Source: Hellea sp.
GTDB taxonomy: Bacteria > Pseudomonadota > Alphaproteobacteria > Caulobacterales > Maricaulaceae
Direction of reading: 5' to 3'
DNA: 63,104 nt
Assembly: GCA_020628425.1 (NCBI GenBank)
Contig: JAHDEZ010000012.1
Span: forward strand, 1 to 63,104
Both the position numbers and the translations under genes were made by a program. How positions within the stretch are numbered: the stretch's first letter is position 1; every line of letters begins with the position of its first letter. This document shows, piece by piece, positions 54,796 through 63,104 of the stretch. The notes under the pieces are model-generated. The model saw only the letters and a program-made list of their open reading frames with translations. It made no database searches and was not told the DNA's origin.

Positions 54796-56214
54796 GTGCG
54801 CAAGGGCCATATATTAGCCCTGATTTTGGGAATGGCTGGGCTCTCCCTGTCGGCTCTTTTTTATAGTGCATATAAATCCTCCGCACCCAAAGCCCCGTCC
54901 ATTTTCACCCTGCTCGACCGAGCCAGGGCCGTGCACGCCTCAGCCGTTTATGAGCGCTTTTTGAACCAGAAAAAGGCCGATTATTTCAATCACTATCAGT
55001 CCGATATACCGGGCATAAAAATAAGCGACCGCGTTGTCTTTAAAGGGCGCGCAAATTACGTTGCCCGGTCCGTCACCGAACAGTTGAACGTGCTCCAGGA
55101 AGGCCTCTCAACCCTGCAATTTGTTCGCCCCGATGCGCTCGAGTCCTGTGAACAAATCAATTATTACAATGAGCTGGCTGCATTCGGCCACAATGCTGGG
55201 CTCATGGCGCAGCGGGATCCGGAGATGGAACCGCGACAGGCGATTTATGACAATAATCGCGATATGGAAGACTGGGCGAGCTATTATCTGGGCGCGCCCC
55301 TCACCTATGCGGATCTGGAACACATTGCGGATACGGAATTTGAAGTTCTGACAGGCGAATATGAGGCCTTACAAGACGGGTTCAAAATCACCGACCTGGA
55401 TGCATACGCACAACAATCGGAGTATTTTACATCCGATACCCGTCTCTACAAAAAGGATTTTGGGGACAAAATGGATGAGGTTCGAGACCGCACCGCGCAT
55501 CATTTCTACGATTACGGGCTTAGAACCGCCTATCCGATAATCGAGGATCGGTGCCATGCCTATAAGGCCTATGCCAGCTATCATCCGCCGGGCCGTATCC
55601 AGATTTATGACTGTGACGGTGTGCAGTTTGACATAAAACGCACGACCTTTCTGGCCTCTCATGAATATGTGCCCGGCCATCACATGCATTTTTATCTCTA
55701 TAAAAAAATGGGTCAGTGTACGCCGGGGCGCAAACCTAGTGTGGGGTTTAGCGAAGGTCTGGCCACTTACGGTGAATATCTTTCGGCCGATGTCGTTTAT
55801 GCCGACCCGGCTCAGAAACTGGGCTGGCTGGATTACCGTTTCATTCGCGCCATGCGCATTAAAATAGATGTGGCCCGCTACCAAGACGGCGCCGATGTTA
55901 ATGTCATGCGGGATATATGGAACGCCCATACGCCGCCGCGCCTGCAAGACAATTTCGATCAGGAGTTTCACCGCCTAAACAGTTCCCGGCAATTCCAGTA
56001 TCTAAAATATACATTGGGCCATATGGCCATTTTAAGAGAGCGCGCTGCGCTAGAAAAAGATATGGGCGAGGCCTTTGATGAAAAACGATTTCATCACGCG
56101 CTTCTCACGACGCCCCTGACCCATGGGCCTTACTTGTCGGAACAGCTGAAAATCGCTATGGCTTTGGATATAACAGATCATATCAGTCCGGACGTGACGG
56201 ACGCGGCCAACTAA
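54796..56214 (+). CDS. DUF885-family metallopeptidase-like protein
   Basis: 472 aa from a GTG at 54796, five bases after the RHH gene. A single N-terminal hydrophobic anchor (residues 5-22) places it in the periplasm. SHEYVPGHHMHFYLY near residue 291 is the DUF885 HExxPGHH zinc motif, with FSEGLATYGEYL near 318 supplying the third ligand Glu and ALKIxV following. The family includes carboxypeptidase-like enzymes and is usually about 550-620 aa, so the N-terminal part is shortened. Probably a periplasmic peptidase; substrate unknown. Confidence 0.8.
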   Translation: MRKGHILALILGMAGLSLSALFYSAYKSSAPKAPSIFTLLDRARAVHASAVYERFLNQKKADYFNHYQSDIPGIKISDRVVFKGRANYVARSVTEQLNVLQEGLSTLQFVRPDALESCEQINYYNELAAFGHNAGLMAQRDPEMEPRQAIYDNNRDMEDWASYYLGAPLTYADLEHIADTEFEVLTGEYEALQDGFKITDLDAYAQQSEYFTSDTRLYKKDFGDKMDEVRDRTAHHFYDYGLRTAYPIIEDRCHAYKAYASYHPPGRIQIYDCDGVQFDIKRTTFLASHEYVPGHHMHFYLYKKMGQCTPGRKPSVGFSEGLATYGEYLSADVVYADPAQKLGWLDYRFIRAMRIKIDVARYQDGADVNVMRDIWNAHTPPRLQDNFDQEFHRLNSSRQFQYLKYTLGHMAILRERAALEKDMGEAFDEKRFHHALLTTPLTHGPYLSEQLKIAMALDITDHISPDVTDAAN

Positions 56215-56234
56215 AATCACGATAGGGGAAAAAG

Positions 56235-56774
56235 ATGAGTTCACCGGATAAACAGCTGGTGACGATGATTGCCAATATGCCGGAGAAAACCGGCAAGCCT
56301 TTGGCCGATTGGCTTAAAATTGTGGCAGGTAGTGGCCATGAGAAGCACGGCCAGATCGTAAAATTCCTAAAGGCCGAACACGGGATGACCCACGGCTTTG
56401 CCAATCTGGTCGCGGCTAAGGCCCGGGACACCGGCGAAGAAGTTGACTTGGTCGCCAGCCAATATCAGGGCAAAGAACATCTCAAACCTATTCATGATGC
56501 CGTTATCTCTTATGCCCAGTCGCTGGGCGGCGATGTGGAAATCGCGCCGAAGAAGACCAGCGTTTCCCTGCGCCGCAAAAAACAATTTGCGCTTATTGTA
56601 CCGGCTACTAAATCCCGCATCGATCTGGGTTTTGCCCTCAAAGGCGAGGAGCCTTCCGGCCGCCTCGAAACCTATAACGTAATGTGCAGCCACCGCATCC
56701 GGCTCGAATCTGAAGCTCACTTTGACGACGAAGTAAAAAGCTGGATGGCCAAAGCGTATGAAAGAGCTGGTTAG
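56235..56774 (+). CDS. DUF4287 and DUF5655 domain protein
   Basis: 179 aa. DUF4287 in the first half: DKQLVTMIANMPEKTGKPLADWLKIV then KHGQIVKFLKAEHGMTHGFANLVAAKA. DUF5655 in the second: YAQSLGGDVEIAPKKTSVSLRRKKQFALIVPATKSRIDLGFALKG. The latter resembles the transport-associated C-terminal domain of several small cytosolic proteins. No signal or TM. It lies 20 bp after the DUF885 gene and is probably the last gene of that transcript. Function unknown. Confidence 0.85.
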   Translation: MSSPDKQLVTMIANMPEKTGKPLADWLKIVAGSGHEKHGQIVKFLKAEHGMTHGFANLVAAKARDTGEEVDLVASQYQGKEHLKPIHDAVISYAQSLGGDVEIAPKKTSVSLRRKKQFALIVPATKSRIDLGFALKGEEPSGRLETYNVMCSHRIRLESEAHFDDEVKSWMAKAYERAG

Positions 56775-56943
56775 ACAACTTGTTTCAGGTTTCTAAAAAT
56801 TTCATCGTCGTAACGGAAATCGCCAGACGCTTTGAAATTTATACGGAATATAAACCATAATATTTAAATCTAAATTCCATTCTCCTTTATAGACAATCCA
56901 ATCAAATAGGCGACCTCAATGAGAGGCGGCAAGGAGGGGCAAT

Positions 56944-57492
56944 ATGGGCAAATTTTTATTTTATATGCTGTTCTTAATGTTTGGACCATTGCTGCTTTAC
57001 ATGGAAGGGCCTCAAATAAAAGACGATTACTATTTGCGTTCTGATACAATCATCGACGCTGATATATCATCGACGGGTAGTTACTGCCGCTCTAAAGCGA
57101 TTGTTGTTAAAATGTGCACATTTATGTATCGTCTGGACGGCGAAAGCGAAGAATTTGATTATACTTTTCTCGCACTCCGAAGCCCGGATACGGTGGTCAT
57201 CCAAAAAGGACAGCAGAGCGGGCATCTGACGACAACAGTCGGACAGGACTTTTTTTGGAATCGCGTTGTAACCGTAGCTATAGGTTTTCTTATCAGTGGC
57301 TTCACATTTTATGCAATGATTTCGCCTTTGTTATTTGGTCGTGACGATGAAGATGACGATTTTGGCAATCCTATTCCGGCTCAATGGCGACAGTCTGATC
57401 CATCGCGTCAAGCAGATGGCTATGAGCCTTATGCGTCGAGAGCTCATAATTTTGGGCAACAAAGCCCGCAAGGGTTTGGAAGGCGCGGGTAA
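56944..57492 (+). CDS. Hypothetical two-TM membrane protein (DUF3592-like topology)
   Basis: 182 aa. TM helices at about residues 4-22 and 103-127 with about 80 residues of beta-rich extracytoplasmic loop between them, containing two Cys (near 44 and 54) that could form a disulfide. The C-terminal tail is acidic then Gly/Arg-rich (DDEDDDFGNP, PQGFGRRG). Topology resembles DUF3592 proteins but I cannot confirm the family. It is convergent with parB, 16 bp between the stops, and separate from the upstream operon (169-bp gap). Confidence 0.5.
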   Translation: MGKFLFYMLFLMFGPLLLYMEGPQIKDDYYLRSDTIIDADISSTGSYCRSKAIVVKMCTFMYRLDGESEEFDYTFLALRSPDTVVIQKGQQSGHLTTTVGQDFFWNRVVTVAIGFLISGFTFYAMISPLLFGRDDEDDDFGNPIPAQWRQSDPSRQADGYEPYASRAHNFGQQSPQGFGRRG

Positions 57493-57508
57493 TCCTGACG
57501 GGTTATAA

Positions 57509-58525
57509 TTAGTGATTTGACAAAAGACTCGCGATAAGTGCTTCAAGTTGTTCACCGGTTTTATATTTAAGGCGAAGTTCGCCTTTTCCCCCTTTATCCC
57601 GTAAGTCGACTATTAGTCCCAATGCATCAGAGAGCTTTTCTTCGACTTTGCGGATATCAGCAGCCTTTTGCGCCTTTACGGCCTTATTTATAACAGGGGC
57701 ATTTTCATCCATTTTCAAGCGCCGCACCAAGTTTTCGGCGTCGCGAACGGAAAGGTCATGTTCAACGATCGCCTCAGCAACTTCTTCCGGATTGGGTGCC
57801 GCAATGATTGCGCGGGCATGTCCCGTACTGATTTTACCTTCGGCTAGATAAGCCTGCACGCTTTGCGGTAGGTTTAACAAACGCAGCATATTGGCGATAT
57901 ACGGTCTGGACTTGCCAACTGCCTCAGCCACATCGGCCTGGGTTCGCTCAAATTGGGTCAGTAGAGAGCGGTAGGCCAATGCTTCTTCCATGGGATTGAG
58001 GTCTGCACGGTGGACGTTTTCGACAACTCCGATTTCCAATGCCTCGCGATCCGTAATCTCACGGATGAAAACAGGCATGGTATCCAGCCCGGCTTTCAGA
58101 GCGGCTTGCCAGCGCCGTTCACCTGCAATGATTTGATAGGCGACTTTAGAGCCCCCTGCCTTTAAACCCTCCGGCAGTGGGCGAACAAGTACTGGCTGCA
58201 ATACACCTTTGTGGCGGATGCTTTCCGATAGTTCCTCCAAAAGCTTACTGTCAAAATAGCGCCGTGGCTGGTCCGGATTCCGAGTGAGCTGATCCATAGA
58301 CACATAGGTAATGCTCTTGGTCACAGATCGGTCAGATGTGAACTTGGGTTCATGTTTTTTAGTAGATTTCTTTTTGACCTGTTTGGGGATCGAATTTCTC
58401 TTGGACTCGCTTTCTGAAACGTTTTCCTGAACATTCTGGCTATCATCCAAAACATCCATTCCAACGTCATCCATCAAGGCCGAAAGGCCGCGTCCCAACC
58501 CTCTTTTTTTTCCAGCGTCCGACAT
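57509..58525 (-). CDS. parB: Chromosome partitioning protein ParB
   Basis: 338 aa CTPase clamp that loads at parS and drives segregation. A disordered basic N-terminus, then the ParB/Srx core: VSMDQLTRNPDQPRRYFDSKLLEELSESIRHKGVLQPVLVRP, the CTP motif GERRWQAALKAG near residue 130, ENVHRADLNPMEEALAYR, then the HTH for parS recognition (TQADVAEAVGKSRPYIANMLRLLNLP near 190). Downstream of parA on the same strand with a 26-bp gap. A matching parS lies between rsmG and mnmG. Confidence 0.97.
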   Translation of the reverse strand: MSDAGKKRGLGRGLSALMDDVGMDVLDDSQNVQENVSESESKRNSIPKQVKKKSTKKHEPKFTSDRSVTKSITYVSMDQLTRNPDQPRRYFDSKLLEELSESIRHKGVLQPVLVRPLPEGLKAGGSKVAYQIIAGERRWQAALKAGLDTMPVFIREITDREALEIGVVENVHRADLNPMEEALAYRSLLTQFERTQADVAEAVGKSRPYIANMLRLLNLPQSVQAYLAEGKISTGHARAIIAAPNPEEVAEAIVEHDLSVRDAENLVRRLKMDENAPVINKAVKAQKAADIRKVEEKLSDALGLIVDLRDKGGKGELRLKYKTGEQLEALIASLLSNH

Positions 58526-58551
58526 ATTCTAACCTCTTGTTTTAATTATGT

Positions 58552-59328
58552 TTATGCTGCTTTTTTTCGATGCCTAGACAAAAGCTCATCCGCTAGTGCC
58601 ATATAAGCCTTGGAACCGACGCAATCCGGATCGTACATCATCACAGGCTGACCGAATGACGGTGCTTCGGCAATGCGAACATTCCGAGGAATAATGGTAT
58701 CAAAAACAGCACGACCCAAATGTTTGCGTACATCTGCTGCAACTTGCCCAGACAAGCGATTGCGTTTGTCATACATGGTCAACATCACCCCTTCGATGAC
58801 CAGTTTCTTATTAATCGAGGATTTAGCCATCTCGACGGTTTTCAATAATTGCGACAGGCCTTCCAAGGCATAAAACTCACATTGCAAAGGCACCAATGCT
58901 GAATGCGCGGCTGCTAAAGCATTGACGGTCAATAGCCCTAGGGCCGGCGGACAATCAATCAAGATATAGTCATAGTCACTCTGGATTTTCTCAATGGCTG
59001 ATTTGAGCTTTGTTGTTCGTCCAGCTTGATCTCCAATTTCCAGCTCTGCCGCAGATAAATCAATGTGGGACGGAACAATATCCAAGCCCTTTACCCTGGT
59101 TTCCTTAATGGCCTTAGAAAGGTCAGTTCCGTCAACGAGCACATTATAAATTGACACGCCGCGCAATTTGCGACTGATTGCCAAACCGGTGGAGGCATTC
59201 CCTTGCGGGTCCAGGTCCAGCAATAGAACCCGCTTCCCCGAAAGGCTCAATGCTGCCGCCAGATTAATAGTCGTCGTGGTCTTGCCGACCCCGCCCTTCT
59301 GATTAACGATTGCTATTATCCGGGCCAT
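58552..59328 (-). CDS. parA: Chromosome partitioning ATPase ParA
   Basis: 258 aa, deviant Walker ATPase. KGGVGKTTTTINLAAAL (residues 11-27) holds the deviant Walker A with its two Lys; DLDPQGNAS is the A' motif and IDCPPALGLLTVNAL the Walker B. It binds nonspecific DNA and pulls ParB-parS complexes toward the new pole. It starts before parB and follows rsmG after a 63-bp gap. Confidence 0.97.
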   Translation of the reverse strand: MARIIAIVNQKGGVGKTTTTINLAAALSLSGKRVLLLDLDPQGNASTGLAISRKLRGVSIYNVLVDGTDLSKAIKETRVKGLDIVPSHIDLSAAELEIGDQAGRTTKLKSAIEKIQSDYDYILIDCPPALGLLTVNALAAAHSALVPLQCEFYALEGLSQLLKTVEMAKSSINKKLVIEGVMLTMYDKRNRLSGQVAADVRKHLGRAVFDTIIPRNVRIAEAPSFGQPVMMYDPDCVGSKAYMALADELLSRHRKKAA

Positions 59329-59391
59329 ATGAACTCTCTTTTTACCGGTGTTAACTCAAAGTTTCCTCCGAGCACTCACGACACGTGACGA

Positions 59392-60003
59392 TTAAGAGTT
59401 CCGGGGTTTTAGTTCGGAAATTCGCAGGATAACTCCATCAGGATCCGAAAGGCTTTGAAACTCTTCGACGTGGTAAATCCACGATTCCTCCGCCTGGGTC
59501 AACTCCTCTCCTACACTTTGCCCTTTCAATAGCAGGGCCTGCGTGGCCGCACCCCAAAAGGGTTGTGCATAAGTCAACAGGCGCGGTAGAGGCGCAAAGG
59601 CCCGCGCACTCACCAAATCAAAGGTTTTCGGCGGAAACTTCTCAGCCCGGTCCGCCCAGACCCGAGCCGGAAGGTCCAGCTCCCTTATGACCGTGCGCAG
59701 GAAATTCGCCTTTTTGCCCGCAGACTCCACCAATGTGACCTCGCCTTTCCCATCGCGTTTGCATCCAATAGCCAGCGCAATGCCTGGAAACCCAGCCCCA
59801 GAGCCAAGATCAATGATAGTTTGCGCATGCTCTGGTACCAATGGCCATAATTGCCAGCTATCCAGCGCGTGACGGGTCCAGAAGTCCTCCATAGCCGCTC
59901 TTGAGACCAGATTGATTTTCTTATTCCAACGCTCCAACAAAGCCTTCCAGGCCTGAAATTCCTCGATTTCTCTAGGATTCTGGGATTTTTGAGGTGTATT
60001 CAC
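59392..60003 (-). CDS. rsmG: 16S rRNA (guanine-527 N7) methyltransferase RsmG
   Basis: 203 aa. KINLVSRAAMEDFWTRHALDSWQL near residue 30 and the SAM site IIDLGSGAGFPGIALAIG near 68 are diagnostic. VSARAFAPLPRLLTYAQPFW follows. It modifies G527 of 16S rRNA; loss gives low-level streptomycin resistance in other species. It sits between parA and mnmG on one strand, as in most bacteria with this cluster. Confidence 0.96.
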   Translation of the reverse strand: MNTPQKSQNPREIEEFQAWKALLERWNKKINLVSRAAMEDFWTRHALDSWQLWPLVPEHAQTIIDLGSGAGFPGIALAIGCKRDGKGEVTLVESAGKKANFLRTVIRELDLPARVWADRAEKFPPKTFDLVSARAFAPLPRLLTYAQPFWGAATQALLLKGQSVGEELTQAEESWIYHVEEFQSLSDPDGVILRISELKPRNS

Positions 60004-60063
60004 GATTATGGACTTGTGAGTTTTCGGCCAGTTTTTTAAAATTCAGTTGAGGATTTGCGTAAA

Positions 60064-60079
60064 TGTTTCACGTGAAACA
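60064..60079. other. parS centromere site
   Basis: TGTTTCACGTGAAACA, a perfect 16-bp palindrome identical to the bacterial parS consensus, in the 145-bp gap between rsmG and mnmG. Confidence 0.97.
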
Positions 60080-60148
60080 TTTAAAAAAATTCGCGGTGTT
60101 TCCCATTATATCAGGGTGAAAATGAGTTACAAGTCGCTAAATTCTGCC

Positions 60149-62056
60149 CTAGGCGGATTTCTTGAGGTGGGCCAGTAAGGCCGTCAGGGCGCCGGGTGTG
60201 ACGCCTTCAATGCGCGAGGCCTGACCTAATGTGGCGGGCCGCACGGCTTTAAGTTTTTCCTTCACCTCGTTGGAAATGCCGCCAATTCCGTCATATTCCA
60301 GCCCGGCAGGGATACGCAGGCCCTCATCGCGCCGGAAAGCCTCAATGTCACGCGCCTGCCGTTCGATATAGCCCGCATAGAGCGCCTCAGTTTCCAAATA
60401 CTCTCTGGCGGTCTCAGGCGTGTCTTTAATCTCAGGCCAGACCGGCTCCAGATCGGCAAATTTAATATTAGGATAAGCCAGCAGATCCATCATCCCGCGC
60501 CGCACACCGTCTTGATTTATCCGGAGGCCATGCTTGGCCAGCTCATTAGGCGTCGCCGACAATCCCGCCGCCATCACCTTGGCCGCCTCAAAGGACGCCA
60601 TCTTAGCCGCAAAGCGCGCGGACCGGGCAGGGGACACAACCCCCATCGCCTCGCCCCCCAATTCCATGGCCAGAGGCGTCAGCCGCTGATCGGCGTTATC
60701 CGCCCGCAGCACCAGGCGATACTCCGCCCGCGAGGTAAACATGCGATAAGGCTCAGTTACGCCCTTGGTAATCAGGTCATCCACCATCACCCCGATATAA
60801 GCCTGAGACCGGTCAAGAATAAACGGCCCCCGACCCGTCGCGGCCAAAGCCCCGTTAAACCCGGCCAGCAAGCCCTGCGCCGCTGCCTCTTCATAGCCGG
60901 TCGTGCCGTTAATCTGCCCCGCCAGATAAAGCCCGCCAATGCGCCGGGTCTCCAGCGTAGCCGTCAGCTCCCGCGGGTCCACATAATCATACTCAATGGC
61001 ATAGGCATAGCGCTGCACCACACACGCCTCGAGCCCGCGAATGCTCCGCAGAAACGCATCCTGCACCGCTTCGGGCAGAGAGGTCGATATGCCGTTTGGA
61101 TAGACCGTATTGCCGTCCGGATTCCCCGGCAGCCCCTCAGGCTCCAAAAAGACTTGATGCTGAGACCGATCCGCAAAGCGCACCACTTTATCCTCAATAG
61201 ACGGACAGTAACGCGGCCCCCGACCCGAGATACCACCCCCGTAAACCGCTGATTTATTTATGTTTTCAGAGATTATCCGGTGGGTCCGCTCATTGGTATG
61301 GGTAATGGCACAACTCACTTGCGGCACATCAATCCGGTCATTCATAAAGGAAAAGGGTAGGGGGACCTCGTCCGCCTCTTGCTGCTCCAGAGAGTCCCAA
61401 TCGATAGAGTCTTTCGCTAGCCGGGCAGGCGTCCCGGTCTTAAGCCGGCCCATATCAAACCCCGCCCCGTAGAGCCGGTCCGACAGCCCAATGGCCGGCG
61501 CCTCACCATGCCGCCCGGCCGGGATCCGTTGATCGCCAATATGGATAACTCCCTTGAGGAAGGTCCCGGTCGTCAGGATAACTTTGGCACAAGCATAGTC
61601 ATCCCCCGCACTTGTGGTGACGCCCCGGACCACATCATCCTCTATAATCAGATCCTCAACCGCCGCCGCAACAATGGTCAGGTTCGGATAGTTCAGCAAA
61701 ATATCTTGCATGGCGGTTTTATACAAATGCCGGTCGCTTTGTGTCCGAGGCCCGCGCACGGCCGGCCCCTTGGAGCGGTTGAGCAATCGAAACTGTATGC
61801 CCGACGCATCGGCCACCAGACCCATCACCCCGCCCAGCGCATCAATCTCGCGCACCAAATGCCCTTTACCCAAACCGCCAATAGCCGGATTACAAGACAT
61901 CTCGCCAATGGTCTCTATTTTGTGGGTCAGCAAAAGCGTCCTCGCCCCCACACGCGCAGAGGCCGCCGCCGCCTCACAGCCCGCATGGCCACCGCCAATA
62001 ACGATAACATCCCAGTCCGTTTGTGTTGGGCTCATATCTGTTGCGCTCTTACTCAT
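60149..62056 (-). CDS. mnmG: tRNA uridine-5-carboxymethylaminomethyl modification enzyme MnmG
   Basis: 635 aa FAD enzyme that, with MnmE, adds the cmnm5 group at U34. FAD motif [15 protein letters not shown] (residue about 20), [23 protein letters not shown] near 55, GTFLKG near 160, [17 protein letters not shown] near 270 and [13 protein letters not shown] near 385 are the family signatures; the C-terminal MnmE-binding domain is complete. An alternative start seven codons later is possible. mnmE, which usually lies just upstream, is not in the window. Confidence 0.97.
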   Translation of the reverse strand: MSKSATDMSPTQTDWDVIVIGGGHAGCEAAAASARVGARTLLLTHKIETIGEMSCNPAIGGLGKGHLVREIDALGGVMGLVADASGIQFRLLNRSKGPAVRGPRTQSDRHLYKTAMQDILLNYPNLTIVAAAVEDLIIEDDVVRGVTTSAGDDYACAKVILTTGTFLKGVIHIGDQRIPAGRHGEAPAIGLSDRLYGAGFDMGRLKTGTPARLAKDSIDWDSLEQQEADEVPLPFSFMNDRIDVPQVSCAITHTNERTHRIISENINKSAVYGGGISGRGPRYCPSIEDKVVRFADRSQHQVFLEPEGLPGNPDGNTVYPNGISTSLPEAVQDAFLRSIRGLEACVVQRYAYAIEYDYVDPRELTATLETRRIGGLYLAGQINGTTGYEEAAAQGLLAGFNGALAATGRGPFILDRSQAYIGVMVDDLITKGVTEPYRMFTSRAEYRLVLRADNADQRLTPLAMELGGEAMGVVSPARSARFAAKMASFEAAKVMAAGLSATPNELAKHGLRINQDGVRRGMMDLLAYPNIKFADLEPVWPEIKDTPETAREYLETEALYAGYIERQARDIEAFRRDEGLRIPAGLEYDGIGGISNEVKEKLKAVRPATLGQASRIEGVTPGALTALLAHLKKSA

Positions 62057-62667
62057 ATTGAGCCGCTATATAGGGGCAGGGGTGAGGAGAGTCGAGCCAT
62101 TCAATGGGCGCGGATTAAAAGACTTACGGCATTCCCTCCCCTTGATGGGGAGGGCTAGGGAGGGGTGACGCGCGGCCCAAATATCTACCCCCAATAACGA
62201 GGTCACAACCGCGCCAATTAAAGGGTGGGGATCGCCCGGACTGATAATACCGCCTGGTAACAAGGAGACATCCGGGCCAATAAAAGGGAGGGGGGCACAC
62301 GGACCACTGGAACGGCCGGCTAACCTGTTGACAGCCGGGTCAAAAAAAGTGTTTCACGACAAAACACACCCCAAAGAAACCCCAGTTTCACGGTCGCAAT
62401 GGCAAAAAGCGCCAATGTTTCACATGAAACATTACACTAGGAGGTTGTGTGTTTAATACTTATGGTTGATTTTTTGAGGTCTAATCATTCGAGTCGGCGC
62501 CATCCTTCCCCCCTTGTGGGGAGGGGTCAGGAGTGGGGGTCGCCCGGCCTAGTGTTTTGTTCGGATAATGTCGTTAAATCCGGGCCATAAAAAAGCGAGC
62601 GGGTACGCGCGGCCTACGGGTATGACCGGGTCGTAAATTTTAATACGCGCATATATATCCTCTTTTT
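62057..62667. other. Gene-free origin-side region with G-rich repeats
   Basis: 611 bp without a convincing ORF. It contains two G-rich inverted repeats (CCCTCCCC-TTGAT-GGGGAGGG at 62134-62154 and a related one at about 62504-62526), several copies of loosely conserved units of the form CCGGGCCA-TAAAA-GGG...CGG (around 62205, 62275 and 62580), and a parS-like site. No DnaA boxes of the TTATCCACA kind were seen, so it is not clearly oriC itself. Confidence 0.6.
62416..62431. other. parS-like site with one mismatch
   Basis: TGTTTCACATGAAACA differs from the perfect parS at 60064 only in the central CG to CA. About 2.35 kb from it. A weaker partial copy of the left half (TGTTTCACG) is at 62350. 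Confidence 0.65.
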
Positions 62668-63019
62668 ATGCCCGTTTATGTCGACAGCGCCCGCCACCCG
62701 TTCAAAGGCCATATCATGTGCCTTATGACGGCAGATAGCTTATCAAGCCTCCACAGAATGGCCGACCGGCTAGGCATGAAGCGAGAATGGTTTCAATCGC
62801 CACCCAAAGCCAGCTTCCCCCATTACAACATCCCCGCACCGCGCCCTGGCCATTGCCTACGGCGCCATCGAAGTCAGTGAACGCACAGCTCTCTATTTCG
62901 CAGCACAGCTGGGTGTGGAATGGGCCACCCTCCATAATGACAAACGCCTGCTCACCCGCTACCATCAAACATTGAACAAAGTGACCAAACATGTGCCGCC
63001 GGAGCATTTGAAGGGGTAG
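62668..63019 (+). pseudogene. DUF4031 gene disrupted by a one-base frameshift
   Basis: The first frame gives about 57 residues of a DUF4031 protein (PVYVDSARHPFKGHIMCLM, then ADRLGMKREWFQS and SFPHYNI). The next frame continues exactly where the family does (RALAIAYGAIEVSERTAL, then HNDKRLLTRYH) to a stop at 63017-63019. The join needs one base removed between about 62831 and 62840, in TCCCCGCACC, or a translational shift. With one base less, the product would be about 116 aa, the usual family length. Either a recent pseudogene or a sequencing/assembly error; ribosomal slippage is less likely, since no typical slippery heptamer is present. Confidence 0.75.
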
Positions 63020-63104
63020 GGGGTGGAGCTATTTATTGCTTTGTCGGGTTTGGGGGCTTTGCAGACATTAGAGTTTTAATACTGAATGCGACGAAATTCT
63101 CCCG

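Noticed and set aside
60512..61252. Long open frame (246 codons) opposite mnmG
   Set aside because: It is a shadow of the strongly conserved mnmG frame; its product is Arg/Pro/His-rich with no recognisable fold.
62057..62667. The replication origin itself
   Set aside because: No DnaA-box cluster or AT-rich unwinding tract was found; proximity to the origin is inferred from parABS synteny only.

Overview
The window is about 63 kb of bacterial chromosome, at roughly half G+C by eye. It almost certainly comes from a marine-type alphaproteobacterium near the Caulobacterales/Maricaulales (Hyphomonadaceae/Robiginitomaculaceae-like). Three conserved alphaproteobacterial blocks point there: rph / hrcA-grpE, leuS-lptE-holA, and parB-parA-rsmG-mnmG with a perfect parS site. 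The last block places the right end close to the replication origin. A 6S RNA lies at the extreme left end. I see no tRNA, rRNA, insertion sequence, prophage or CRISPR array.

Layout. 0-7 kb: 6S RNA and terminator, a metallophosphoesterase, a bestrophin-like channel, then a CHASE2 adenylate cyclase divergent from a TPR/beta-barrel outer membrane protein and a FecR-domain protein; then a small GIY-YIG-like protein. 7-16 kb: a secreted DUF1800/DUF1501 pair, a YciI-like lipoprotein, an orphan histidine kinase, a hotdog thioesterase, a MipA/OmpV porin, a membrane protein, and a phytanoyl-CoA-dioxygenase-like enzyme facing a TetR regulator across a large palindrome. 16-24 kb: a flavin disulfide reductase / TVP38 / DUF547 operon, grpE, hrcA, rph, a small GT51-type transglycosylase and a glyoxalase. 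24-32 kb: a six-repeat protein with a Bacteroidetes-type tail domain, a hydrolase/TetR/D-aminoacylase group, an arginase-family enzyme, and a Dam-type methylase coupled to an unknown gene. 31-41 kb: small redox and hypothetical proteins, TrkH, two ammonium transporters each preceded by an NtrC-like palindrome, DgkA, an AraC regulator and an SGNH-domain protein.

41-63 kb: leuS-lptE-holA runs rightward and mnmG-rsmG-parA-parB runs leftward. About 12 kb of accessory genes sit between them: a His/Gln-rich outer membrane lipoprotein, AMP nucleosidase, TPR-like secreted proteins, a large periplasmic-sensor protein with a degenerate kinase ATPase domain, an overlapping protein with two ribbon-helix-helix-like segments, a DUF885 peptidase-like protein, a DUF4287/DUF5655 protein and a small membrane protein. 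Beyond mnmG lies a 611-bp gene-free stretch with a second parS-like site and G-rich repeats, then a DUF4031 gene broken by a one-base frameshift.

The strongest candidates for undescribed biology are the sensor/pseudokinase/RHH module at 51-54.8 kb, the 31-residue repeat protein at 24.3-25.2 kb, the unknown gene translationally coupled to the Dam-type methylase at 29.7-31.1 kb, and the CHASE2-cyclase/FecR/beta-barrel cluster at 2-6.6 kb. All functional statements come from motif reading without database searches.
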